Shown here piece by piece: positions 1 to 8,141 of a stretch of DNA of 64,000 nucleotides. The DNA is taken from the NCBI RefSeq assembly GCF_000330885.1, contig NC_020062.1, positions 1,062,374-1,126,373 on the forward strand, read 5' to 3'. How positions within the stretch are numbered: the stretch's first letter is position 1; each line of letters opens with the position of its first letter. Origin of the DNA: Rhizobium tropici CIAT 899. GTDB taxonomy: Bacteria > Pseudomonadota > Alphaproteobacteria > Rhizobiales > Rhizobiaceae. The notes under the pieces are model-generated. The model ran no database searches and was not told the origin of the DNA. It saw only the letters and a list, made by a program, of their open reading frames with translations. Position numbers and translations under genes: made by a program.

Positions 1-1237
1 CTCCTTCCTCGGGAGCGGGAGCATTGCCCCAAAGAACGATCGTGTCGGCGCTCTGGATTTCCGAGGCGCTCGGATTGTTGGCGAAATGAACTTGCGATCG
101 CGGGCTGCTCAGGTATCGTCGCATGACCGCGCGTTTATGAAGCGAGAAATTGACGCAAAGGTAACGGCCCGTGAGCGAGCGGGCGCGAGCGCGCCATTCG
201 AGGAGCCGTTCCACCGCCTGCTCGGCCGTGATCGGACTGCGTGAGACGGGATCAACATAGCGCGAGTATTGAAAAAATGAAGCCGCGGCAAACTCGTCTA
301 TGCTGACATGGCGCCCTCGACGGCAGCGTGCCGTAGCCGCTACCGCGCCCTCGGCACGATCTGCGGTCAGTCCCCAGCCGGCATAGGCGGGCATGCCGAA
401 GGTAACGACGGGTATTTCCCGCAGCAGTGCTTCGAGGCCGAGCCGGCTTGATACCGTCCAGACCTCATCCACCATATCCAGAAGGGAGTGCGTTGAAATC
501 GCCTTGTCCACGAATTGCACATCCATGGTTTGCGCAAGAGGCTGAAGAAAACCTCGTGCGCGGCCAGCGACGACGTCGGGATGGCATTTTACGATGATGT
601 CGGCATTTGCCTCCGCCAGAGCCGCCGTCCACATTCTCGCGAAGGTCGCTGCGTCTGCGCCGGCGCTTTCGACGGCGCTATCTCCGACCACTTCGTCGAC
701 GAGCAGGATGCGCCTGCGACGGCTTCGGCGAAGACGAAACGTTCCTTCGGGGCCGTGGCCATCTTGGGAAAGTCTCTCGCGGTTGATCCAGCGCCGCAGG
801 TCCCGCGCTCGCCGAACATCCGCATCGAAGGACGCGTCTTGAAGCAGTGCCTCGAGCCGTGAAGGTTGGCGTGCGGAAAAATGAATGCCGAGGTCGTCGG
901 CGATAACGGAGATTGGTGAAGCAGCGTCCGGGCCGGTCGATTGCAGGAAGCCACCTTCCACCGTCCAGAAAGGCAGGCGCAGCACCCGCGCATAGAGGCG
1001 TGCCAGGCGGGAAAGCGGACCGTTTCCCCAGCTGACGACGCCATCGGCAGCACCCATCGTCAATTCGATCGGCCTCAGGGACGCGGAGAAAGCGGGACCG
1101 ATTAGGGGAAAGCGCTGACGCGTCGGAAGGAAAGCAAGCAGCCGCGCGTTGATTGGCGGTAGCCAGGACGGCTGCTCACTTGGTTTTACGGCCGAAGATT
1201 GCGCTCCTTCGGGAAAGACCATCGAATCCCTGTACAT
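1..1237 (-). CDS. kpsC: KpsC-like capsular polysaccharide beta-Kdo transferase, 3' end outside the window
   Basis: Translating the minus strand from the ATG at 1237 gives 412 uninterrupted codons that run off the left edge. The protein shows KpsC hallmarks: a WGNGPLSRLARLYARVL segment near residue 70, an EGGFLQS stretch, IADDLGIHFSARQPSRLE, IIVKCHPDVVAG, SSRLGLEAL and the diagnostic PAYAGWGLTADR. In group 2 capsule systems KpsC adds beta-Kdo residues to the lipid anchor on which the capsule chain is built, acting at the inner face of the cytoplasmic membrane. Full KpsC has two related transferase halves; this fragment covers the first and enters the second. A GGGGGG stretch about six bases before the ATG could serve as ribosome site. 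It is divergent from the kpsE/kpsT pair, fitting one capsule locus. Confidence 0.85.
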   Translation of the reverse strand, partial: MYRDSMVFPEGAQSSAVKPSEQPSWLPPINARLLAFLPTRQRFPLIGPAFSASLRPIELTMGAADGVVSWGNGPLSRLARLYARVLRLPFWTVEGGFLQSTGPDAASPISVIADDLGIHFSARQPSRLEALLQDASFDADVRRARDLRRWINRERLSQDGHGPEGTFRLRRSRRRRILLVDEVVGDSAVESAGADAATFARMWTAALAEANADIIVKCHPDVVAGRARGFLQPLAQTMDVQFVDKAISTHSLLDMVDEVWTVSSRLGLEALLREIPVVTFGMPAYAGWGLTADRAEGAVAATARCRRGRHVSIDEFAAASFFQYSRYVDPVSRSPITAEQAVERLLEWRARARSLTGRYLCVNFSLHKRAVMRRYLSSPRSQVHFANNPSASEIQSADTIVLWGNAPAPEEG

Positions 1238-1258
1238 ATAAATCCCCCCGAGATGCCG

Positions 1259-1519
1259 CTAGGAGCAATCACCCGTGCCTGAACGGCGGGGCCTGCGATA
1301 TCCGACCACGGCCGGCTGCATGAGCGGAACCGCTTTCGGGGGCACGAAAAGCAGTTGCAGCCGGATCACATCCTCAAATATTCCGCTTGCTGATTTGCGC
1401 CGCCGGCGGGCGAGAAATTTCAGGAGGCTTCGCTGAAGCCGGCCGAACAGCAGGTCTTCATGGCCATCCGTCGCAACATTACTGCCGACTTGCCTCAAGA
1501 TGCCTCCGAGCTTTCCCAT
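1259..1519 (-). CDS. small basic protein, unrecognised
   Basis: An 86-codon frame ends 21 bases before the kpsC start on the same strand. The start has a plausible ribosome site (AAGGA, 8 bases upstream of the ATG), which is the main argument that it is real. The product is arginine-rich (a RRRRK run near residue 40) with no signal peptide or membrane segment. I do not recognise a family. It could be a short leader gene co-transcribed with kpsC or a chance open frame in the divergent promoter region. Confidence 0.3.
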   Translation of the reverse strand: MGKLGGILRQVGSNVATDGHEDLLFGRLQRSLLKFLARRRRKSASGIFEDVIRLQLLFVPPKAVPLMQPAVVGYRRPRRSGTGDCS

Positions 1520-1875
1520 TCCGAATTCCTTGAACCAGCAATGAGGGAAAAACAGCTAATCGAATGGCAGTTATTGCCGTCGCAATCTTGCCTCGCCATA
1601 CGGATCGCGTCGTCAAAGTATTAATTGCGACAGAACGGAAATTATTCTTATATACCCATGTAAAAATTTTCAAACGTCGGAATTATATTTGACTTTTGAA
1701 GGATATATGGGAATCTCTTGCGAGTAAATTTCTGCCTAAATCGTCCCCGCGCATCGTCGCAGAAGCCGATGTTGAACGGTGGAAGCCGCAAGATTCACGA
1801 GAGCCGATGCAATATTTCGGAGAGGCAGCGAGTGGAATGGTCTTGGCAATTCCGAGAGAGATTTGATGGTCCCAT
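1520..1875. other. AT-rich intergenic region before kpsE
   Basis: This 356-base stretch between the divergent capsule genes is visibly richer in A and T than its surroundings, especially 1610-1700. No convincing gene is seen. It most likely holds the promoters and control sites of the kpsE/kpsT transcript and of the leftward kpsC transcript. Confidence 0.5.
1625..1653 (+). promoter_or_regulatory. possible housekeeping-type promoter for kpsE
   Basis: TTGCGA at 1625-1630 and TTATAT at 1648-1653 are separated by 17 bases, close to the alphaproteobacterial sigma-70 pattern. It lies about 220 bases upstream of the kpsE start. This rests on pattern match only. Confidence 0.25.
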
Positions 1876-3081
1876 ATGAGCCGCATCGAGAATAATAAGG
1901 AATTTACCGATTTCATTACACTGGTGGATGCTCGTTCGTCCGGTGTCGTCATAGGCCAACCGGTTTCCTGGCCCTATTCCCTTGTGCGGTGGGTTCGAGC
2001 GCAGCTGCTGCTATTGGTGATCGTCGTCGTCCCCGGCGTGTTCGGGGCGATCTATTATGGTTTCATCTGCGCAGATCAATATGCCTCGGAAACGCAATTT
2101 GTCGTGCGCAGCCCCAATAGAAATGCTGCCGGCCTGCTCAGCGGGTTCCTTCAGAGCACCGGGTTCGTTCGCGCACAGGACGATAGCTACATCGTCACCG
2201 AGTTCATCAAGTCGCGCGCAGCCGTCGACGCGCTGGCGAGCAGGGACGATCTGAAAGCGATTCTTTCCCGCCCGGAAGGCGACTTCCTCAGCCGCTATCC
2301 GCTACCCTGGGCCGAAGCCAATAATGAGGAGCTGTATCAGCATTATCTTCGTTTCATCAATGTGCACACCGACAGCGGCAGCGGCGTGACCACGCTGGAT
2401 GTGCGTGCATTTCGCGCCGACGATGCTTATCGCCTGGCCAATGCCCTGGTGCAGCATGCGGAAGAGCTTATCAACAGGCTCAACGATCGCGCCCGTGAGG
2501 ATGCCATTCGCTATGCTCAGATCGAGGTAAATGACAGCCAAACGAGACTGTCCAAGATGCAGACAAGCCTGACCGATTTTCGCAATCGCGAGGCGCTCGT
2601 CGACCCGAATAAGCAATCAGCGGCCGCTCTGGATATGATCGCCAGGCTCTCGGACGGTCTTGCCGACAACAAGGCACGGCTTTCAGCGCTTGAGGAGCAA
2701 GCGCCGCAAAGCCCGCAGGGTGAGGCGCTGAGGGCGCGGGTGGCGGCGATGGAACGGCAGATCAGCGATGAACGGACAAGGATCGTCGGCAGCGACGGAT
2801 CAATGGCGCCGCGCATCGCACAATATGAACAATTGCTGCTGGAGCGGGAAATGGCTGCGAAGATGCTGACATCGGCGACGACCTCCCTGGAAAACGCCAG
2901 GATCGATGCGCAACGCCAGCAACTGTATCTCGAACGAATCGCCGACCCGAATTTGCCCGACCATGCATTGTACCCAAAACGGCTGACTTCGTTTCTGATT
3001 CTGGTCGCGGTTTGCTTTGCAACCTTCTGGATCGTGCGCTTTTTCGTGATCCAGGTCTACGAGCATGCGGCCCAGCAATGA
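1876..3081 (+). CDS. kpsE: capsule polysaccharide export inner-membrane protein (KpsE/RkpR family)
   Basis: The 401-aa product has the layout of the polysaccharide co-polymerase/KpsE family. A cytoplasmic N-terminus is followed by a membrane segment at about residues 42-63, a large periplasmic part with long alpha-helical, coiled-coil-like stretches (roughly 195-345, rich in R, E, Q and A), and a second membrane segment at about 370-392. KpsE links the inner-membrane ABC exporter to the outer-membrane channel (KpsD) in group 2 capsule export. The length matches KpsE/CtrB/BexC proteins. The stop overlaps the start of the ATPase gene as ATGA, so the two are translationally coupled. Rhizobial equivalents are named RkpR. 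Confidence 0.9.
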   Translation: MSRIENNKEFTDFITLVDARSSGVVIGQPVSWPYSLVRWVRAQLLLLVIVVVPGVFGAIYYGFICADQYASETQFVVRSPNRNAAGLLSGFLQSTGFVRAQDDSYIVTEFIKSRAAVDALASRDDLKAILSRPEGDFLSRYPLPWAEANNEELYQHYLRFINVHTDSGSGVTTLDVRAFRADDAYRLANALVQHAEELINRLNDRAREDAIRYAQIEVNDSQTRLSKMQTSLTDFRNREALVDPNKQSAAALDMIARLSDGLADNKARLSALEEQAPQSPQGEALRARVAAMERQISDERTRIVGSDGSMAPRIAQYEQLLLEREMAAKMLTSATTSLENARIDAQRQQLYLERIADPNLPDHALYPKRLTSFLILVAVCFATFWIVRFFVIQVYEHAAQQ

Positions 3082-3812
3082 CCATTCTTCCTTCCAGCCT
3101 TGCGCGAATCGCGCCGTCAGAGGCGCCGGGGTCGAAGGCAGAAATCCCCTGGCATGAAGATGGCATCGTCGGGGTATTCGATCTCGTCAAAGAGTATGAA
3201 GTGAATGGCCGGATGCGCCGCGTTGTCGACGGCGTGTCATTCAAGATCGGCCGAGGCGAGAAGATCGCCGTGCTTGGGCACAATGGCGCCGGCAAATCGA
3301 CCCTGGTGCGCATGATTGCGGGGATAGAGGAGCCGACCTCGGGTAAGGTCGTGCGCAACATGTCGATGTCGTGGCCAATCGCCCTAAGCGGTGGCTTCGG
3401 CGGTTCGATGACCGGATTCGACTGCATGCGCTTCCTGTCACGCATCTATGATAAGCCATTCAACGAAATTCGTGATCTGGTAGAGGATTTCAGCGAACTT
3501 GGCCGCTATCTGCGCATGCCTCTGAGAACCTATTCCTCGGGCATGCGGGCCCGGCTGGCGTTTGGAATGTCGCTTGCCATCGATTTTGATTGCTATCTCA
3601 TCGATGAGGTGCTGGCCGTCGGGGACAAACGCTTCCAAACGCGTAGCTTCGAGGAGCTTTTCGTCAAGCGGAAGGATCGCTCGATGATCATTGTGGGACA
3701 TAATCTCAGCGTGATCGGTGATTTATGCACGTCGGCGCTTGTGTTGAAGAACGGCCGCGGCCGCGTGTTCAACGATATTGAGGCGGCGTTTCGCATCTAC
3801 TCCACATTGTAG
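3078..3812 (+). CDS. kpsT: capsule polysaccharide export ATP-binding protein (KpsT/RkpS family)
   Basis: The 244-aa ABC ATPase has a Walker A motif GHNGAGKST at residues 67-75, a signature TYSSGMRARL near 150, Walker B CYLIDE and a switch histidine in GHNLS. The AFG..LAIDFD pattern and overall shape are those of polysaccharide-exporting KpsT/Wzt ATPases rather than importers. I chose the ATG at 3078 because it overlaps the kpsE stop (ATGA); an upstream in-frame ATG at 3012 would overlap kpsE by 70 bases. The N-terminus is about 25 residues longer than E. coli KpsT. KpsT normally pairs with the KpsM permease, which is not next to it here. Confidence 0.9.
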   Translation: MTILPSSLARIAPSEAPGSKAEIPWHEDGIVGVFDLVKEYEVNGRMRRVVDGVSFKIGRGEKIAVLGHNGAGKSTLVRMIAGIEEPTSGKVVRNMSMSWPIALSGGFGGSMTGFDCMRFLSRIYDKPFNEIRDLVEDFSELGRYLRMPLRTYSSGMRARLAFGMSLAIDFDCYLIDEVLAVGDKRFQTRSFEELFVKRKDRSMIIVGHNLSVIGDLCTSALVLKNGRGRVFNDIEAAFRIYSTL

Positions 3813-4158
3813 GCCGGATCGACGTCTTGGTTGTGTTGATCGGCAACAATAGTGCACGCGGCCATTGCAAATTGGCACAATAATGGGCGGCAGCCGGCGA
3901 CATTTTGCTACCTTTGCGCGCTGCGCCAAAAGACAGGCGAGAGCCTCGCGTGTCGCCAGCGGCTTGTACATCTAAACCTCTAGATAAATTAGGATAATTG
4001 AAAATACCGTGGTGAAGCAATCGCCCCATCGGCCACGGCACCATCATGTTCCATCGCCCCTGCAACCCAAAGGACCGGGCCGGGTTAACTGTCTTACGGT
4101 AAGTCTATTCGCAGAAGCAGCTGGCTACCTTTACAACCAAAACCCGTAGGGCCCCGGT

Positions 4159-4189
4159 TATATTGTCCGGCAGGGCTGTATTTTGTCCG
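4159..4189 (+). promoter_or_regulatory. paired direct repeats, candidate AraC-family activator site
   Basis: TATATTGTCCG (4159-4169) and TATTTTGTCCG (4179-4189) match at 10 of 11 bases and start exactly 20 bases apart, about two helical turns. Direct repeats with this spacing are typical of AraC-family operators. An AraC-family gene lies about 1.6 kb downstream, now separated from this site by the insertion element. The link is inferred. Confidence 0.3.
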
Positions 4190-4304
4190 ATCTCGTCGCT
4201 TTGGGAATTCAACGTTCAGTCGAGCTGTGAACTGGTAGGATTCTGTATAACATCGTCACTATCTGTACTGTTGCATTAAAATTCGTCGTGCTAATTTAAC
4301 GACA

Positions 4305-4312
4305 GATAATGC
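4305..4312. repeat. 8-bp target-site duplication, left copy
   Basis: GATAATGC directly abuts the left end of the IS256-family element and recurs at 5671-5678 directly after its right end. IS256-family elements usually make 8-9 bp duplications. Confidence 0.9.
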
Positions 4313-4340
4313 GATCGTGTCCCATGGAGTGGTGTAGCTT
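4313..4340 (+). repeat. left terminal inverted repeat of the IS256-family element
   Basis: The repeat begins GATCGTGTCCC and ends GTGGTGTAGCTT. Compared with the right end it differs at positions 5, 13, 15 and 16 of 28. Confidence 0.88.
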
Positions 4341-4408
4341 GATTTCATAGCCATCGGTGATTTCCGGTAGGGTCGGGTTGCTTAGAGCCAACCTGAGGGA
4401 CACCACCG

Positions 4409-5605
4409 ATGACCGACGACATGATGAACCTGCGCTCACTCGTTGAGAAGAGCGCTGATGCCGATTTGCTGCGGGAGATGATCGGCTTTGCTGCCGAGAA
4501 GCTGATGGCGCTGGAGGTCGGCACGAAGACCGGCGCGGCCTATGGCGAGAAGAATGGCTTCCGGCTGGCCCAGCGTAACGGCTATCGCGACCGGGATTGG
4601 GAGACACGGGCGGGCACCGTCGAGCTGCGCATTCCCAAGCTTCGCACCGGCAGCTACTTCCCGAGCTTCCTGGAGCCGCGCCGCATGGCCGAGAAGGCTC
4701 TGACGGCGGTCATCCAGGAGGCTTATATCCAGGGTGTTTCGACCCGCTCTGTTGATGACCTCGTCAAGGCCATGGGCATGTCGGGCATCTCCAAAAGTCA
4801 GGTGTCCCGGCTCTGCGAGGAGATCGATGAGAAGGTGAAGGCCTTCCTCGACAGGCCCATCGAAGGAGAATGGCCCTACCTGTGGATCGATGCGACCTAC
4901 CTCAAGGTTCGGCGCGGTGGTCGTATTGTCTCCGTCGCCGTAATCATCGCCGTCGGCGTCAACACCGATGGCCGACGCGAAGTGCTCGGCATGGAGATCG
5001 GCACGTCCGAGGCCGAGGCGATCTGGACCGAGTTTCTTCGAAAGCTGATCAGGCGGGGGCTGCGCGGCGTCAAGCTCGTCGTCTCCGATGCCCATGAGGG
5101 CATCAAGGCCGCAGTATCGAAAGTGCTTTCCGCCACCTGGCAGCGCTGCAGGGTGCACTTTATGCGCAATGCCTTGGCCCATGCTGGAAAGAGCGGACGC
5201 CGGGTTGTCTCCGCGTTCATTGCAACGGCCTTCGCTCAGGACACGCCGGAGGCCGCAAGCACTCAGTGGCGCAACGTCGCCGACCAGATCAGGCCAAAGG
5301 TACCGAAGCTCGCCAGTCTCATGGACAGTGCCGAGCAAGACGTGCTCGCCTACATGACCTTTCCCAAGCAGCATTGGGCCAAACTTCACTCGACCAACCC
5401 CATTGAGCGATTGAACGGTGAGATCAAGCGGCGCACAGAGGTCGTCGGCATTTTCCCCAACGACGACGCCATCGTGCGCCTGGTCGGTGCGCTGCTGCTC
5501 GAACAGAACGATGAATGGGCCGTCCAGCGATCCCGCTACATGACACTTGAGACAATCGCCACAATGAGCGATGATCCGCTCATCAGCCTGCCAGCAGCAA
5601 GCTGA
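4409..5605 (+). CDS. IS256-family (Mutator-type) transposase
   Basis: The 398-aa protein is full length for the family. It has the DDE-type catalytic residues in the expected settings: D161 in [10 protein letters not shown]227 in VVSDAHEG, and E333 in [13 protein letters not shown]. It also has the conserved C247-x2-H250 (CRVHF) between the second D and E, and the N-terminal GYR.R..ET..G.VEL.IPKLR region. It starts 96 bases inside the left end of the element and stops 65 bases before the right end. It should catalyse cut-and-paste or circle-mediated transposition. No frameshift or internal stop is present, so it may be active. Confidence 0.95.
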   Translation: MTDDMMNLRSLVEKSADADLLREMIGFAAEKLMALEVGTKTGAAYGEKNGFRLAQRNGYRDRDWETRAGTVELRIPKLRTGSYFPSFLEPRRMAEKALTAVIQEAYIQGVSTRSVDDLVKAMGMSGISKSQVSRLCEEIDEKVKAFLDRPIEGEWPYLWIDATYLKVRRGGRIVSVAVIIAVGVNTDGRREVLGMEIGTSEAEAIWTEFLRKLIRRGLRGVKLVVSDAHEGIKAAVSKVLSATWQRCRVHFMRNALAHAGKSGRRVVSAFIATAFAQDTPEAASTQWRNVADQIRPKVPKLASLMDSAEQDVLAYMTFPKQHWAKLHSTNPIERLNGEIKRRTEVVGIFPNDDAIVRLVGALLLEQNDEWAVQRSRYMTLETIATMSDDPLISLPAAS

Positions 5606-5642
5606 TACTCATCCGACCCTCTGGGATGAGCCGTGGTCGTCT

Positions 5643-5670
5643 AAGCTACACCACGTCCTGGGACATGATC
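5643..5670 (-). repeat. right terminal inverted repeat of the IS256-family element
   Basis: Read on the minus strand it begins GATCATGTCCC and ends GTGGTGTAGCTT, mirroring the left end with four mismatches in 28 bases. Confidence 0.88.
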
Positions 5671-5678
5671 GATAATGC
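5671..5678. repeat. 8-bp target-site duplication, right copy
   Basis: GATAATGC follows the right end of the element directly and equals bases 4305-4312. Confidence 0.9.
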
Positions 5679-5781
5679 AACCTGCGCTAAACGATCCCGC
5701 AACTTCCTAGCCGCGGGAACGGGATGATGGAGTCGTCATAACGAACGCTGGAAAAAGTGTAGCCTAGATAGAAATCACGTG

Positions 5782-5795
5782 TTAGCAATTGCTAA
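5782..5795. promoter_or_regulatory. 14-bp perfect palindrome upstream of the araC-type gene
   Basis: TTAGCAATTGCTAA is a perfect inverted repeat 33 bases before the start of the AraC-family gene, between it and the insertion element. Its position fits an operator of a dimeric regulator, or autoregulation. The protein that binds is unknown. Confidence 0.35.
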
Positions 5796-5828
5796 TATGC
5801 AACTTGAGATTTTGAGTAGGAATAGCGG

Positions 5829-6842
5829 ATGGCGATGTTGGAAAGAGTTGTCGAGCAATGCGTCGGTACTTTCGAGGTGTATTCCCGTGATGCAATCATT
5901 CGTAATCTCGACATGCTTGAGCCAAACTGGAAGTGGTCTGTTCCCTCAGAAACCTCCGGCGACTATTCCTTCAAATTCAGTAAGCAACCCCTTCAATCGG
6001 CTTCGATCATAAGCGCCGAGCATTCGGCAGGCCTGGAAGGTATCGCCAAACAGGATTTGCCGCGCGTCAGCATCGTCTTCGTTCTCGCCGGAGAAATAGA
6101 GATCATTCACCGGCGAATGCAGAAATCCCTCCGCATTCCCGCCAACAATGTCGCCAGCATCAGCGATCGTGCCGGGAAGCGCATCGAAATCAAGCCGCGC
6201 AGTTCCTGGCTGCTGTTTCAGATCCCGGAAGCGGTTATTCGGCAGCATTTCGAAGAGCTGACCGGCAAGCCCTACGTGCAGGAATTCGCGCTGGCGCCGG
6301 TGAGCTTCCGTCAAGGCGGCGCGCAAGGGCTCTATCAAACACTGCGCCAGGCCGAGAAGGATTTGACGACCGCCCGCCAGACCGAACGGATGATGCTCGC
6401 CAAGGCCTACGGCGAGCTCCTGCTGGTCAAGCTGTTTGCCAAGTTGCCGCACAATCTGTCCGATGCCTTCAATCGCGGCACCTTGGATAGCGCGCCGCGA
6501 CAGCTCCTGAGGGCAGAGGCGTTCATGCGCGACAATCTCCATAATGCCATCATGCTGGAGGATCTCGCGCACGCCGCGAGCTGCAGCCCGCGCGCGCTGC
6601 AACGCATGTTCAAGACCTATCGCGGCGATACGCCGATGGGAATCCTCTGCAATTACCGGCTGGCCGCGGCACATGGCGCCATCAAGGGCGGCCAGGCCGA
6701 AAGCATCACCGATCTTGCCATGAGCCTGCAATTCTCCAATCCCGGGCGATTCTCCGTGCTCTACAAACACGCCTACGGCTCCAGCCCATCGTCGATCCTT
6801 CGTTTTTCCCGGGAGCGTAGCGACAATGCCGGAACGGCCTAG
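5829..6842 (+). CDS. AraC-family transcriptional regulator in the capsule locus
   Basis: The 337-aa protein has an N-terminal cupin-like sensing region (roughly residues 40-200, with a FVLAGEIEI strand pattern). The C-terminal AraC DNA-binding domain (about 235-330) contains the first helix-turn-helix LEDLAHAASCSPRALQRMFK and the second around ITDLAMSLQFSNPGRFSVLYK. A ribosome site AGGAA sits about 6 bases before the ATG. The Wza/KpsD-like gene starts 57 bases downstream on the same strand, so control of capsule export or modification is likely but unproven. Its own upstream region has been altered by the IS256-family insertion. Confidence 0.88.
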   Translation: MAMLERVVEQCVGTFEVYSRDAIIRNLDMLEPNWKWSVPSETSGDYSFKFSKQPLQSASIISAEHSAGLEGIAKQDLPRVSIVFVLAGEIEIIHRRMQKSLRIPANNVASISDRAGKRIEIKPRSSWLLFQIPEAVIRQHFEELTGKPYVQEFALAPVSFRQGGAQGLYQTLRQAEKDLTTARQTERMMLAKAYGELLLVKLFAKLPHNLSDAFNRGTLDSAPRQLLRAEAFMRDNLHNAIMLEDLAHAASCSPRALQRMFKTYRGDTPMGILCNYRLAAAHGAIKGGQAESITDLAMSLQFSNPGRFSVLYKHAYGSSPSSILRFSRERSDNAGTA

Positions 6843-6899
6843 CCTGCTTGGCACGATGTTGCCTCGTCAAAACTGCCTCCATGCCAATCAGGATCATCG

Positions 6900-8072
6900 A
6901 TGCCGTTGAAGTTCGGATTATTGTGCGTTTTTGCCTGCGTTCTTACGGGCTGTGGATTACCGGAGGCCGGCCCCAAGGCCTCCCGCATATTGGAGGAGGC
7001 GGCTGCGCGTGCCATGCCGCCATTCGCGGTGGTCGATGTGATATCGACGGCGATGGTCAAGAGCGTCGCTCGACCGGAAGCCAGCTTCGCAGCATATTTC
7101 GGTGAGGGCGCACGGGATCCCGGCCTCAGGATCGCGGTTGGCGATGTCGTTTCCGTCAGCCTTTGGGAAGCGCCTCCCGGCAGTCTGTTCGGGATGGCCT
7201 CGAGCGCTTCGGGTCAGCAACAGGCGACCGGCAGTTCGGTGACGATCCCGCCGCAAACCATCAACAGCGATGGCACGATCAGTATTCCCTATGTGGGCCG
7301 GATTACGGCTGCCGGCCGCACTCCAGCTTCGGTGGAAAAGGCGGTGGTTTCCGGCCTGACGGGCAAGGCGGTGCAGCCACAGGCGTTGGTGACCGTCCAG
7401 CAAAGCTCATCGAACACCGTCACGGTTACGGGCGAGGTGGCCGGCGGTGCACGCGTCGCACTTTCGCCCGCCGGCAGCCGCGTGCTCGATGCTATTGCCG
7501 CGGCGGGAGGATTACGCGCCGGCGTCAACGACAGCGTCGTCTATCTGACGCGCGGCGGACGAACGATGCACCTGCCTTTCACCGCGATTGTTCAAAATCC
7601 GCGCGAAAACGTGAGATTGCGGCCCGAAGACGTCGTTACGGTGGTGCGCGAGCCGGTTACCTACACGATTCTTGGCGCCTCAGGTCAGAGTGGCGAAGTC
7701 CCCTTCAGCGTTCAGCATTTGACTATGGCGAACGCCGTTGCACGTGCAGGAGGCTTGCAGGATAGCCGCGCGGATGCTTCCGGCGTCTTCCTTTTCCGCT
7801 ACGAGCCGCTTGAGGTCGCCCGTCGCATCGTTGCGCCGAGCAATCCGTTGCTGCGCCGTGGGGGGCTTGTTCCGATCGTCTACCGGTTCAACCTGAAAAA
7901 CGGCTCGACGCTGCTTGCAATGCAGAACTTCGAGGTTCAGCCGCGAGATATAATTTATATCTCCAATGCCTCGTCGGTCGATATTCAGAAGTTCATGGGC
8001 CTCTTCCAGGGGGTTACCGGGACGGCTCTGTCGGCGGCATCGGTCGGCATCTCCGCGTCGGCGGCAAACTGA
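6900..8072 (+). CDS. polysaccharide export outer-membrane lipoprotein (Wza/KpsD-like)
   Basis: The 390-aa product begins with a lipoprotein signal sequence whose lipobox LTGC places the lipidated cysteine at residue 18. It then has the Poly_export domain (about 75-170, including GDVVSVSLWEAP and GTISIPYVGRI) and two SLBB-type segments (around 175-260 and 260-350; VTVTGEVAGG, YTILGASGQSGEVPFS). Proteins of this type form the outer-membrane channel for capsule or exopolysaccharide, working with KpsE and the ABC exporter. It is shorter than E. coli KpsD (about 558 aa) and closer to Wza in size. It follows the AraC-type gene and leads a run of glycan-modifying genes. Confidence 0.88.
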   Translation: MPLKFGLLCVFACVLTGCGLPEAGPKASRILEEAAARAMPPFAVVDVISTAMVKSVARPEASFAAYFGEGARDPGLRIAVGDVVSVSLWEAPPGSLFGMASSASGQQQATGSSVTIPPQTINSDGTISIPYVGRITAAGRTPASVEKAVVSGLTGKAVQPQALVTVQQSSSNTVTVTGEVAGGARVALSPAGSRVLDAIAAAGGLRAGVNDSVVYLTRGGRTMHLPFTAIVQNPRENVRLRPEDVVTVVREPVTYTILGASGQSGEVPFSVQHLTMANAVARAGGLQDSRADASGVFLFRYEPLEVARRIVAPSNPLLRRGGLVPIVYRFNLKNGSTLLAMQNFEVQPRDIIYISNASSVDIQKFMGLFQGVTGTALSAASVGISASAAN

Positions 8073-8141
8073 AGACGACGGAGCAAGTGCCTAGAACGGG
8101 CCGGAGGCGGATGATCTCGCTGCGATCGAGGGAGTTTCCTG

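Larger units (their letters stand above)
3813..4312. other. non-coding stretch between kpsT and the insertion sequence
   Basis: No credible coding frame is seen in these 500 bases, and nothing resembling the expected kpsM permease. The stretch contains a pair of direct repeats (4159-4189) that could be an activator site, and ends at the target site of the insertion element. Confidence 0.5.
4313..5670 (+). mobile_element. complete IS256-family insertion sequence, 1358 bp
   Basis: The element is bounded by 28-bp imperfect inverted repeats (24 of 28 match) starting with GATC, and by an 8-bp direct duplication (GATAATGC) of the target. It carries one full-length transposase gene. Length, ends and transposase all fit the Mutator-like IS256 family, and the organisation resembles the rhizobial ISRm3 group. 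It lies in the intergenic region between kpsT and the araC-type regulator and breaks no recognisable gene. The exact duplication and intact transposase suggest recent insertion. Confidence 0.93.

Noticed and set aside
3813..4312. Possible degraded kpsM between kpsT and the IS
   Set aside because: Neither strand gives hydrophobic, permease-like translation in any frame, so there is no basis to call a pseudogene.
4436..5389. Long open frame antisense to the IS256-family transposase
   Set aside because: A GC-rich coding gene often leaves the opposite strand open. The transposase has clear DDE residues and family motifs; the antisense product has none.
5946..6854. 302-codon frame antisense to the capsule AraC gene
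   Set aside because: Fully overlapped by the AraC-type gene with intact helix-turn-helix motifs; no independent support.
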